Source: Prasinococcaceae sp. CCMP 1430 (Eukaryota > Prasinodermophyta > Palmophyllophyceae > Prasinococcales > Prasinococcaceae). Taken from it: DNA of 24,530 nt. Position 1 is the first letter of the stretch; every line of letters begins with the position of its first letter. Both the position numbers and the translations under genes were made by a program. The stretch lies in assembly GCA_013416795.1 (NCBI GenBank), contig RQSC01000008.1, positions 210,996-235,525 on the forward strand, given 5' to 3'. The notes under the pieces were generated by a model. The model did not search any database, was not told where the DNA came from, and was given only the letters and a program-made list of their open reading frames with translations. Below are positions 1-9,871 of this stretch, piece by piece.

Positions 1-3000
1 CACCGCACCGTAGCGCCGCGCCTCCTGCCGCATACGCTCCTGCCAGTCGCGCACCTCAGGTCGCGAGTCGTACCACGCCTTGACAGTATCTTCCGCCTCC
101 TTCATGGACACATCCCAGTCCTTGGCCAGCCCATGCGCTGTCTTGCCGTACGCGATGGAGAAGTTCAGCGTCTTGGCCTTGCGCCGCTCAGCGCCGTACT
201 TGTCCTTAACCAGCGGCGTGTTTGGGTCGCTCCCTGCCTCCTTCTCGAGCAAGCACGTGCCGTTCGCGATATCATCCTGTATGAACGAATACATGTTCAC
301 TGCGGTGCGGCTGTGGAAGTCCCCGCCCGTAGCGAAGGCCTCCTTCATGGCGGTGCAGTCCGCGATGTGCGCGAGGATGCGGAGCTCGAGCTGGCCGTAG
401 TCGGCGACGATTAATGTGTTCCCAGGTGAGGCGACGAATGCCCGGCGTATGTTGTAGCGGTCCTTCTCCAGCGCGGGCTGATTCTGCAAGTTGGGGCGGC
501 GGCTCGACAGTCTGAAGGGGCAACAAGGAGAAAGAGCGGCAAATGTCAGCCCAGCTAACCACGCAAGCGCGCACGCTGCCACACGCGAAGCCACTCCAGC
601 GGCGATGACGTACCTGCCAGTCTCGGTGTTCATGTTCAGGGACCCATGCACTCGGTCGTTCGCGTCGAGAATACCGTAGAGGCCCTGGAGGGGCATGATG
701 AAGCTCTCGAGCAGCGTATTAATAGCAGAAACCTGCACGAGCGCGCGCACGGCCGTGCACGCCTCCTCTCCCTCCTTGCGGGTCTTGAAGGCGTCAACGA
801 GCGGACCGGGCTTGTCCTCACTCCCCGCAAGCATCTACGCGTACCATGTGGCCAATCGCAGCGCTAGTCAGATCGAGTATCGGACGAGCACGCGGCGCGG
901 CGCCAGCACACTTGCACACACAAGACAGCGAACCGCGCGCACCTTGAGCACCGGCGTGCTCATCTGTGGCATGCCGGTCTTGGTGAAGGCCACCGGCTGC
1001 AGGGTAGGCTCGGTCACGCGCCTCAGCTCAACTTTGTTTGGAATGCCATCGCTCTCTGCAGTCTGCACGGCCTTCGCAAGCAGCTTCACGCGATCCTTCG
1101 TTCGCTCCCTCTCGCGTTCCTCGACACTCATTTCTAGGAGCGACTTGGACGACTTCGGCTCGGCTATTTCAGCGGCGTGCGCCTCCACAATGGCTTTGTT
1201 TTCACGAAGATACTTCGCAAGGTACTCCTCGACCTCGGCATTGACCTCGGGGGAGAGCGCAGGTGCGAACCCCTTGGCGTCGGATGCGGTCGCATCGTTC
1301 GCCGCGCTGTTGCCCACGATTGAGGCAGAGTCCGCGTCGTGATGCTGCAGCGGAGGCGCATCAAAGTCGTACTTTTGGACGACCTTTGGGTCGTGTAGTG
1401 ACTCCGTGGTGCCCCATGTGGTGGGTTCAATTTGCGTTTTGCGGCGCACCTCCCGCTCCTTTTTGTCGTAGGCACCGGCAGCCTTCTTGTACGCGGCTTT
1501 CGTGAGCGCAACGCTCGCCCTGCAACTCTTGACCATTTCCTTCGCGCGCGCCAGGCGATCCTCGCATGCTTCGACCTCGAGCACGAGCGCCTCGACGTCC
1601 GGGACGGCACCTTGCGCCTCCGGTGATGCAGCAGACACGGCGCCCTTCCTCGCCTGCTGTCTCGCGTTTCTCGCCTCCCTGTCTGCCCGCTGCTTCGCCA
1701 TTCTCGCCTCCTTCTTTGCTCCAGTAAGCCCTTCTTTTGCTGCCTCCTGCCGCTTCTTGGCTAGCTCAAGCTCCTGCTCGTCAATGGCTAGCTCGCGCGC
1801 CGCTGGGTGCACGGCGGGCGCGAGCTCGTCAAGCTCGGGCATGAGCTTGGCTGCCTTCTCGGGGTTCGTCCACCCGCCGAAGAAGAGCGTCTGTAGCTGC
1901 AACGTGCTGCCCGAGTTCATGAAGAACGCGCCAGGTATGACTTTGTCCACCCATCTCCGGAAGACCAGCTCATTTTCAGTCAGATCCCTATCGGCGGCAG
2001 CCTGCTGCTCGCGCAGGTAGTCGGTATCGATGCGGAAGCCTGTGGCTTCCATGTCTGTAAGGATCTCCCCGAATGGCCTCCAGAGCGACACGTACAGGTC
2101 GTATAGCGTCGTACAGCCGCTAATGGCGGCGGCCTCGCGCCCGCTGAGGTCTTCGCCGTCGGGGAATTCGATCGGCTTGGACATGAGCAGCCGCGTGAGG
2201 CAAAAATGCAGGTGCCACGTCGCGCGCGCGTCGAGTAGCGCGTAGTGCACCCACTTCTCGCGTGCGTCAGGGTCCCACTGGATCTCGCGCATGCCAGGCA
2301 TGTACATGGTCTTGGCGAGCGTGCCGTCCTGCTTCACGTTATTCTTTGCGAAGAGCTCCTTCATAGAGACTTTTGGAGTCTCACTGGCAAACTTTTTGCC
2401 GACGATCGATGGGTCCCTGCTGAGGCTCGCTAGGCTGTACCCGCGCGCTGTCTCGCCGGCGGCATCTTCGCCCTCGGCGTGAAACGCGACGCTCGCGCGG
2501 CTGGCGTCGTACAGGCGCGCCATGTGCATTGTGTCACCGTAGAAGCCCGCCACGCGCACGCCTGCGCGCTCGAAAACGTGCCGGTCGAAGCCATAGTTGT
2601 GCCACACCTTCCGCACTGACGCGTCCTCGAGGTAGCCGCGGAATACCTCGAGCACCGCCACGCCATGCTCGCCGTCGGTGTCCACCCACACGCTCAGCGC
2701 GTCGTCCGCGACGCGCACGCCCGTGTCAGCGTCCTCAAACGCGGGTGGTGAGCCAGGGGTACCACCCTCGCCCGCCAACGCCTCGGGCAGCAGGCTGCTT
2801 GCGTGCACTGAGAAGCACACCATGTCGCCAGCGCACGCAGGCGAATCGTGCTGTATGTCGAGGCCGTCCACCTCTGTGTCGAGCGCCGCGACGCCCGCGC
2901 GGCGCGCGTAGAGCTCTCGCACAGCAAACTCGGCCTCCTCGACGGTGCGCACGTGCAGTGTTCCACACGCGACCGTGTCAACGGCGCCGCGCGGAGCGGC

Positions 3001-3208
3001 GTCCGACGTGTCTCTGGGCGCAGCTGCGTCCGGTGTGCGCGCCGGGCTGGCCGCCCGTGAGCGCGGCAGCGCACGGGCGGGGGAGCCTCCCGCTCGCGCG
3101 GGGCGCGTGGTCGAGGGCGCGGAGCGCGCCGTGTGCCACCACAGCGAGCCGCCCCCGCCCGCGCCACCGCTGCTCCCGCCGCCGCCACTGCTGCTCGGGA
3201 AAAAACAT
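1..3208 (-). CDS. organellar family A DNA polymerase (plant/protist POP type), 3' end outside window
   Basis: Replicates plastid and/or mitochondrial DNA. Read on the minus strand, exons are about 3208-943, 834-614 and 511-1. Introns 942-835 and 613-512 have GT...AG ends and a CTGAC branch site 33-34 nt before the AG. A DnaQ-like 3'-5' exonuclease comes first: ExoI LDTEVDG near 2880, ExoII HNYGFDRH near 2590, ExoIII YALLDARATW near 2240. Next are the POP-typical FFGGWTN, a long K/A/E-rich coiled-coil insert (about 1800-1450), then polymerase motifs TGRLSSRRPNLQNQPALEKD, motif A DYGQLELRILAH and motif B RRKAKTLNFSIAYGK. The window ends before motif C (HDE). The 5' end is unsure: the frame is open from 3219 without an ATG, and 2953-3160 encodes an Arg/Ser/Ala-rich, transit-like leader. 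The only close ATG (3208) is in another frame, so either initiation is non-AUG or one base is wrong in the assembly. Motif order and wording match plant POLIA/POLIB. Confidence 0.9.
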
Positions 3209-3250
3209 TTCCTAAGAATTTACACAAAAATGTGTCTCAAGAAAAAATAG
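3199..3250. promoter_or_regulatory. AT-rich divergent promoter candidate between polymerase and VPS8
   Basis: A short A/T-rich patch (A-runs, with the near-palindrome ACACAAAAATGTGT at 3224-3237) sits between two head-to-head genes in otherwise very GC-rich DNA. The position suggests a shared core promoter. No TATA box or mapped start site supports this. Confidence 0.3.
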
Positions 3251-3438
3251 CGGGCTGTTGCCGCAGTCCAGCAGCGCAGCACCCGAGGCAGAGCGCGCGC
3301 CGCAGGCGCGCGCCCCGCTGGCGCCCGCTGGCGCCACCCCAACGACGTCCGCCCAACTGCTACAGGCGCGCTCGCCGCTCTGAAGCGCTGCGCTCGCGGC
3401 GGCTCTCCCTTCCTCGTGCGCACGCGCGCCAGTCTTCC

Positions 3439-6400
3439 ATGGCGGACTGCGTGGCGTCCGAGGCAGAGCTGAGCGTGGACGCGCTCCTCGCGCTGGACAG
3501 CAGCAGTAGCGACGACGAGCGCAGCGAGGGTGGGGAGGGCGGTAGCCCTGGCGCCAGTGTCGGCGCTGGCGCAGGTGCCAACGCAGATGCAGGCGCTGGC
3601 GCAGAAGCAGGCGCGGACGTGGGCTCGGGTGGTGTGGGCGATGCGCTGCGGACTGGTCTTCAGGCTGAGGGCATGGGCGTCGGGACAGCGGAGCTGTTCC
3701 TGGATGACCTGCTGCTGAGCAGCGAAGGCGAGTACGAAGAGGAAGGAGACCGAGAGGATGGGGTCGGTGCGCGCGCTGGCGTGCCCACCGAAGCGTCGCT
3801 GGCATCTGTTGAGCAAGAGAGAGACCAAGAGGATCCTCCCCCGCTCGTGAACCCATTCACTGGTGCAGCAACACCGACCAGGGCGCTCGAGGTGACGCGC
3901 ACGGCCGGCGCCACGGTATCCAGGGTTGCTGAGCGCGACTCCTCAGAGGTAGCCGTGAGCGATGGAGACAACCCGTTCACACGCCTCGCGAGCACGCAAA
4001 TCACGCAGTCGCGAGAGCCTCAGCCACAGACACAAACACAGACGCATGCGCAGGTGCACAAGCTGGCGCTAGCAAGCTCTCGCATGACAAGCAACGCTAC
4101 TAGTCGTCTGCCAACCCGCCCGCCGCCGTCAGGCGTGTTCGGTGACGCAGCCATTGCGCAGGCGCTGCGTCGGCGGCGTGGCAGCGGCGGGGAAGCGTCG
4201 TCGTCGCCACCACGCGCGCGTCCGCGCCCGCGCTCACCCCTCCTCGCAGCGGAAGAGCCCGGCAGGCGTGGAAGCATCGACGAAGGCACAGGAAACGCGG
4301 CAGCGCTCTTTCACCGCTCGCCGTGCAAAGCGATGCTCGCGGCTGAGGAGCGCGAGCGAATGCTCGCTGCAGGCGCGGGCGCGCTACGTCCCGGTGAGGG
4401 CGTCAGTGACGGGGGCGCGGGTGGACCTGCAGACGGGCCGGGCGATCCTGGTCATGCTGGTGCGTTCGCAACACTACTACGCGCGCCTGCGCTGCTGCCT
4501 TCGGCAGTACGCCTCGAGCCTGCAGGAGCGCTTGCGCACGGCGTGGCGCACGCTGGACGGGCTCTCGGTACGCCAGTTTGCGTGGGGGCTTGCGCTGCGA
4601 CGGGATTTGTGGCTGTGGGCGGCTCGTCGGGTGTGGTACTGGTTGGCGACCCTGATGCTCCCGACGGCGAGGCCGCAGCAAGCAGCACCAAGCTGCTCGG
4701 TGGGCAAGGCGGCGGCGCCGCCGCTGCAGCCGCCGCTGCAGCATCGTGCGTTGCCTTTGATGCAGATGGTGATATGCTGCTTGTGGGCCATGCCAGCGGC
4801 CAGGTCGCAATATGGGACGTGGCACGTGGCGTGCTGTTGCGACGCTCGGGTGGCGCGCAGGGCGGTGGCAGCGGCGCTGAGCATCGCGTGGCAATCACCT
4901 CGGCGGCATTCGTCTCCCGGCATGTATCAGGAGCCAGCGGCGTGGTGCTCACTGCAGATGCGAGCGGTGTGGTGCTGCAGCACACACTGACGCTCAACCC
5001 GTTTCTCAAGCGCCTTACCGCCAAGACAGAGTGCCTGCTCGATGGCAAGAAGGCAGGCGCTGTGCCACTCGTGCTGCCTTGCATGACGAGCGACGCCGAA
5101 GAAGCGCTCGCCGCGGCTGTCGCGGCCAGCACCAACGGTGCACACGTGGATGGTGCGCCATCGGCCCCTGCAGGAGTGGGTGGACGGCAGGCGTCGCTCG
5201 CGTCAGTGTCTGCCGCGCATGCGCGCGGGCTTTGTGCTATTTTCACGCTCAAGAGCGTGATGTTCGTGCGCCTCTTCCCGTCGGTGGAAGTATGCACGGT
5301 ATGGCGCAGACCTGATGGCGTACGAGAGGGTGCGGTGCCATACGCTAGCTGGCGCGTGGCGGAGGATGCGTATGGCAGCGATGGCGGTGGCAGTGCCCTG
5401 CCTGCATTGCAACTCGTGGTCGCATGGGGAAAGATCGTCACGCTCCTGGGCATCGAGACCAGCGGCGGCTTCGAAATGACGGCCCTGTCCAGCTGGGAGC
5501 TGGGCTTTGAGGCCGCTGGCGTTCAATGGCTCGAAGGTCGCTCACTGTGCGTGCTTTCAGCCTCGGGGCTACTTTCGGTACACGAGCCCATCAGTGGTCT
5601 CGAGGTTGCGACGCACGACTTCGGTGAGGCCGCCGTGGGGGATTTGGCGTACCACGCTCACGTCGCGAATATTTATGGCAATCCTGAGCGCGCATGCCAC
5701 GGCGCCAGCGCTCTGGGCTCAGTGGGGCCGTCAACTGGTGCTCAGAGGGTGTATGTCCTGGGCAGCACCAGCGGCATCGTCGCGGGTTGGCTGCGTCCCT
5801 GGGACGAGCTTTGCGCGGCGCTTGCTGCGGGCGTCGGCGTTGAGCGCGAGGGAGGCACTGACGTGCAGGACGCAGGGCAGACAGTTGGCGCGGGAGTGGG
5901 TGCAGCCCTCGCGCTCGCGGCAGAGATCGCGTGTGGCGAGCCTGCACGTACCTGTGCTTGCGCCAAGCTTCCGCGAGACGCTGACGAGCTCGCCAAGCGG
6001 CTAGCGCCAGCGCTGCGTGCGATGAGCGCGGCATTCGCTGGCGAGGCAATCAGCCGCGCGCAGTCAGGGGCGGTGGGGAACAGCGGCAGCGGAAGCGAGG
6101 GAGCTGCCTCTGCCGCGGACGCTGCGTCCGCTATTGCCGGGTTTTGCCTTCGCCCGGGCCGCCCGATGCGCGTTGCCGAAACGCTGCGCCATGCCCTCTT
6201 TGAAGACGTTTACGCGCAATTCGAAGGGGCAGGTGCCGCCGCAGAACTGCTGGACGCGCTCGAAGCGTGCGTTCTTGCCGGAACAGTATCATCGCTCCCC
6301 CCAGAGCTCATGCAGGCACTGGTCGAGCTGCGAGCGGGCCGTGGCGAGGTGGCGCGCGTTGAGGCCGCCGTCCTCAACATGGACATTGCCTCGCTTGACT

Positions 6401-8622
6401 TCAACCAGGTGATCAAGCTATGCGAGAAGCACGAGCTGTACTCGGCGCTCGCCGACGTCTTCTCACGCGGTCTCGGAGATGTGTTGACGCCACTTGAGAG
6501 GCTGCTTGCTGCCGCTGAACGACAGCTGGCAGCGTGCGGTGCGAACAACACAGGAAGCACGTTCGTTGAGGGAGGCGCGCCGGACGTCGTGTACAAGTTG
6601 CTGCTGTTGCTACGCTGTTGCTTCGTCGGCGAGCGCTTCCCGCCTGGGCGCGGTTCCCTGGGGCGTGACGAGGCAGCGCGTGCGCGCCAGGCAGCGCTCG
6701 AGTTCGTAGCCGGACGAGGCTCGATGGCGACGCTGCTTAGAGCTGACGTCGTCGCCACGCTCGAGACACTTGGTTTCGCCTTTGACCGCTCCTTCGTGCA
6801 AGCCATCGAGACAAGGTGCGATGCGCCTCCACACTCCTCCAGAAGGTACACCGCCTGCATGCGCGCGAGCATATGCGACGGGATGTGCGCTGACTACGAA
6901 AGTCATTGGCGCAGTGTTGTCGACGGTGCGAACCCACTCGCAGAGGCAGATGCAGGAGAGGCGCGCATGGTCGATGAGAGCCTCCTCCAGGCAGTCGCCG
7001 ACTGTCTTTCGACCCTGAGCGCAGAGGAGAGCGCTGGAACGGGCCTCATGGCATTTTCGCTTGGCCTCGTGATCGAGTTTGTGGCCGAGCAGGCAGGCAG
7101 CGGCGTCGTGTCGCTGCGAGCGCCGGTGGCGGCGCGTGCGCTGCAGCAGCTTGCCTCGCCTGCACCGCCGCCGCCTGGCTCCGTCACATCGGTGGTACAT
7201 GAGGGGCACGCATCGAGACGTCAGCGCGCCTTCATGGCGGTGATGGATAGGCTTCTGCCCAGTGGGGGTGGCACGGATGAGGCCACCGTGAGCTCGGAGG
7301 AGATCGAGCGCATGGCGCGGCTAGGGGGTTTCATGTCGGCCGTGGCTAAGCTGCGCGCGCGGGGGGGCGATCTCGCAGGCGCGTTCGACGCGCTACGCGC
7401 GGACGCATTCGCTCCCCGCGATGCGCCACACTTGGCGCTCAACGCGATGCTGCGCGCGCCGCACTGCGGCGTCTTCGACGTCAGCGCCGACTACGAGGTG
7501 CGCGCGCTCACCTCGGAGGCCCACGCGCAGGCCAATGCCAGCACACAGGCTACGCGAGCGATCGAGGCGGCACATGCCGAGCTCCGGCGCGTAGCGGTTG
7601 GCGCTCTGTCCGAACTCGCGTCGCGCGACGCGCACATGGCGGCCGAGCTCATGGTGGAACACTTCGCCGCGGAGGCCGACTCCGCGGTCGACGCGCTGGG
7701 TGACAGGCCTGAGCTGCAGCTCGAGTGCCTGCGCAGGATCGTTGGCGGCGGAGGTGCAGGTGACATCGAAGGCGCGCGCGTGCCTGGCGTGGCGGCACGC
7801 GCCTCGGGAAAGTATGTGGCGCTACTGTGCCAATTTGAGCCGGCCAGCGTGGTGCCGTTCCTGCGCTCGTCGAATGAGTACGACCTGGATGCGTGCCTCG
7901 CGGCCTGCCGGGCCGGGGAATGCGTGGCGGGCACAGCGCTGCTGCTCGAGCGCGCGGGCGAGGCAGCGGAGGCGCTCAAGTTGCTCCTTGACGAAGCAAA
8001 CGTCACGCTGGCATGTCTAGCCGAGCGTATCCTGGTTGGTGGGTACGCTTCGACCGGCTTCGCGGTCGAAGAGGCTCAGGCTATGGCCGCGCTCAATGAC
8101 GCTGCCGCCCTGTGCGACCGCGCGTCGTGGCCTACCGACGCCGAGACCGAGCGTGCGTGGTTCGACGTGGTGCGCTGCGCGGTGGCGCCGCTTCGCGAGG
8201 TGCGCTGGGCGATGGCCGCGCGCGCGGCGCTCGAGTCGCGGACCGCGGGCGCCGCGGCAGAAGCAGCGGGCGCGGCGGCTGCCATGGGCCTGAATGTGGA
8301 CTCATGGCTAGTGACTTCCTCGGCGGAGTCGCTCAGGCGCCTATTGGCGGCCCTGGCACGCCTAGCTGAGCTGGCGATGGAGCAGGCGGCATCGGCGCTT
8401 TCCTTGGCGAATGTCCTCAAGCAGCTGGTCGATGAGCACGGCGCAGGCGAGCTTGGCGACTTCCGCGAAACCATCGCAGCCACGTTGGGCTCCATCCGTT
8501 ACCAGGAGGCCATCACAAGCACCGCGCGCTCTCTAGTCGGCGCTGACGCTTTTGCGGCCTTCAACGGCGCGCTCGAAAGGCGCGCGCGCGCGAGGCGCCT
8601 GCCAGCGCAAGAAGCAGCCTGA
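3439..8622 (+). CDS. VPS8: vacuolar protein sorting-associated protein 8 (CORVET subunit)
   Basis: VPS8 is the Rab5-binding tethering subunit of CORVET in early-endosome fusion. This is one uninterrupted exon of 1727 residues; the start ATG lies in TTCCATGGCG. Residues 1-300 are low complexity: acidic SSSSDDE, Gly/Ala repeats, and two NPF motifs at residues 138 and 178 (EH-domain ligands). A WD40-like propeller follows, from about 375 to 830, with the VPS8-typical stretches LLVGHASGQVAIWD and GVVLTADASGVV. A helical clathrin-repeat-like region follows; it contains the family signature LDFNQVIKLCEKHELYSALA (about 985-1005) and TPLERLL. The C-terminal part continues as helical solenoid to RRLPAQEAA. 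The C-terminal RING finger of animal and fungal VPS8 is absent, and the 120 bp after the stop encode no Cys/His pattern. A Gly/Ala-rich insertion near residues 425-440 interrupts the propeller. The family call is firm; exact propeller borders are approximate. Confidence 0.88.
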   Translation: MADCVASEAELSVDALLALDSSSSDDERSEGGEGGSPGASVGAGAGANADAGAGAEAGADVGSGGVGDALRTGLQAEGMGVGTAELFLDDLLLSSEGEYEEEGDREDGVGARAGVPTEASLASVEQERDQEDPPPLVNPFTGAATPTRALEVTRTAGATVSRVAERDSSEVAVSDGDNPFTRLASTQITQSREPQPQTQTQTHAQVHKLALASSRMTSNATSRLPTRPPPSGVFGDAAIAQALRRRRGSGGEASSSPPRARPRPRSPLLAAEEPGRRGSIDEGTGNAAALFHRSPCKAMLAAEERERMLAAGAGALRPGEGVSDGGAGGPADGPGDPGHAGAFATLLRAPALLPSAVRLEPAGALAHGVAHAGRALGTPVCVGACAATGFVAVGGSSGVVLVGDPDAPDGEAAASSTKLLGGQGGGAAAAAAAAASCVAFDADGDMLLVGHASGQVAIWDVARGVLLRRSGGAQGGGSGAEHRVAITSAAFVSRHVSGASGVVLTADASGVVLQHTLTLNPFLKRLTAKTECLLDGKKAGAVPLVLPCMTSDAEEALAAAVAASTNGAHVDGAPSAPAGVGGRQASLASVSAAHARGLCAIFTLKSVMFVRLFPSVEVCTVWRRPDGVREGAVPYASWRVAEDAYGSDGGGSALPALQLVVAWGKIVTLLGIETSGGFEMTALSSWELGFEAAGVQWLEGRSLCVLSASGLLSVHEPISGLEVATHDFGEAAVGDLAYHAHVANIYGNPERACHGASALGSVGPSTGAQRVYVLGSTSGIVAGWLRPWDELCAALAAGVGVEREGGTDVQDAGQTVGAGVGAALALAAEIACGEPARTCACAKLPRDADELAKRLAPALRAMSAAFAGEAISRAQSGAVGNSGSGSEGAASAADAASAIAGFCLRPGRPMRVAETLRHALFEDVYAQFEGAGAAAELLDALEACVLAGTVSSLPPELMQALVELRAGRGEVARVEAAVLNMDIASLDFNQVIKLCEKHELYSALADVFSRGLGDVLTPLERLLAAAERQLAACGANNTGSTFVEGGAPDVVYKLLLLLRCCFVGERFPPGRGSLGRDEAARARQAALEFVAGRGSMATLLRADVVATLETLGFAFDRSFVQAIETRCDAPPHSSRRYTACMRASICDGMCADYESHWRSVVDGANPLAEADAGEARMVDESLLQAVADCLSTLSAEESAGTGLMAFSLGLVIEFVAEQAGSGVVSLRAPVAARALQQLASPAPPPPGSVTSVVHEGHASRRQRAFMAVMDRLLPSGGGTDEATVSSEEIERMARLGGFMSAVAKLRARGGDLAGAFDALRADAFAPRDAPHLALNAMLRAPHCGVFDVSADYEVRALTSEAHAQANASTQATRAIEAAHAELRRVAVGALSELASRDAHMAAELMVEHFAAEADSAVDALGDRPELQLECLRRIVGGGGAGDIEGARVPGVAARASGKYVALLCQFEPASVVPFLRSSNEYDLDACLAACRAGECVAGTALLLERAGEAAEALKLLLDEANVTLACLAERILVGGYASTGFAVEEAQAMAALNDAAALCDRASWPTDAETERAWFDVVRCAVAPLREVRWAMAARAALESRTAGAAAEAAGAAAAMGLNVDSWLVTSSAESLRRLLAALARLAELAMEQAASALSLANVLKQLVDEHGAGELGDFRETIAATLGSIRYQEAITSTARSLVGADAFAAFNGALERRARARRLPAQEAA

Positions 8623-8746
8623 CACGTGGCAATGTCAGACAGACAAAAATCCTTTGAAAGTGGCCGTGAGAATGTCACCCGCGGGAGCCCCCCCCGACCT
8701 CCCCCGCTGCCCCGCTCGCGCGCGCTCCCAGCCGGCGACCGGCTCC

Positions 8747-9291
8747 TCAGACCGTCAGCGCAATCACCTTGTCGTAACAGCGTGCAGCAGCATCGAAGTC
8801 GTCCGACTCCGTGTAAAGGTCGCCGAGGAATCCATAGACTTCAGTGGGGTCGATCTGTTCCCGCGCCTCCTCGTTCACTTCGATGACCGCCGCAACCGCC
8901 TCGAGGGCGCTCAGGGCGCCCTCGATGTCCTGCCTCTCGTCGTACGCTTCATGCGCGCGATGCAGGGCGAGGAGCGCTTCAGCTGCCGGGCCGCTCGCGC
9001 TCCCGTGCATTCCCTTGATCGTATCGCGCGGCAACCGCTCCTTGCGCTCGGCGTGCTTGAGCTGTAGGAGCTGCGTGTTCAATCGCTTGAGCTCCTTGCC
9101 GCGACGGGCTGACGTCACGCCACTGGTGATGGCTCCCACAAACGCGAGCGCCTGCAGCACCGCGAAAATCGGCCAGTTGCTGCGGCAGAACGCAACGAAG
9201 GGCGTCGTACCATCGGCGCTCGCCGCGAGCTCGGGAACAGCAGGCGCCGCCGCGACGCTACACACGAGCTCCGCCCCCGCCGGCCCCTCGC
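8747..9291 (-). CDS. membrane-anchored coiled-coil/TPR protein, possibly plastid FLU-like; 5' exon unresolved
   Basis: The readable part holds, in order: a hydrophobic helix (PIFAVLQALAFVGAITSGV, about 9185-9120), a basic coiled coil (KELKRLNTQLLQLKHAERK), and a C-terminal TPR-like helix pair ending EVYGFLGDLYTESDDFDAAA...CYDKVIALTV. TM, coiled coil, then TPR is the layout of FLU, the membrane regulator of chlorophyll precursor synthesis, and its plant relatives. That link is an inference from layout and the last helix pair. No ATG occurs in frame: the frame is open back to a stop near 9340, and an acceptor (CTCGCAG) at 9292 lies 35 nt after a CTGAC branch site, so a 5' exon is expected upstream. 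A candidate reading on the minus strand from about 9435 (MASAMHVARTAANG..., Arg/Ala-rich, transit-like) does not splice cleanly to it. It converges with VPS8, with 124 bp between stop codons. Confidence 0.6.
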
Positions 9292-9871
9292 CTGCGAGCG
9301 CGACGGACGCGGGCGCCGCCAGTCTGTCAGTTCATTAGCGAGCACGTTTGTACGCGAGCGCGAGCGCCCGCCGGCCGCGCGCGCGAGACCGCGCCGTTCG
9401 CGGCCGTCCGCGCTACATGCATCGCCGACGCCATGTCTCCACTCGAGCTCGCGCCCCCCCGCACGCCGCGCGTGCAGTGGCGCAGTCAGTTCCCGCGGGC
9501 GGCCTGCGCGCCCGGCAGCGCCAACAGCCACGAGATCTGGTTCTGGATAAATCCCATCAGACTTCGCAATGAGTTGCACCAATTATGTAAACACCGTCGT
9601 TTTTAGCTTTAAATGATATCTCATGTCACGGTGATTCATGATTGAAATCAGATTCGAGGCGCGCCGAGAGTCGTCCGACGCGCGGTTGCACAACTCGCGT
9701 GCGTTTCGAGCGCGAGCAAATTAGTGCGTTTTGATGGTGCTTTCGGCGCCCTCTGGCGAGGCAGCTGCCCGCAGGGGGAAGGGAGGAGGCTTGCAAGTGC
9801 CGCGCACACACACCACCTGCAAGACGGCCACGCCGCCCCCGCCCCGCATCCGTACTGTTATACAGGTAGCT
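9292..9871. other. spacer upstream of the TPR gene, with an AT-rich core
   Basis: No gene can be supported here apart from the expected first exon of the minus-strand TPR protein. Positions about 9578-9655 are strikingly A/T-rich for this DNA (including CACCAATTATG and TTTAGCTTTAAATGATATC) and are the best promoter candidate for the TPR gene. A short minus-strand frame from the ATG at 9557 (MGFIQNQISWLLALPGAQ) looks protein-like, but stops after 23 codons. Confidence 0.4.
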
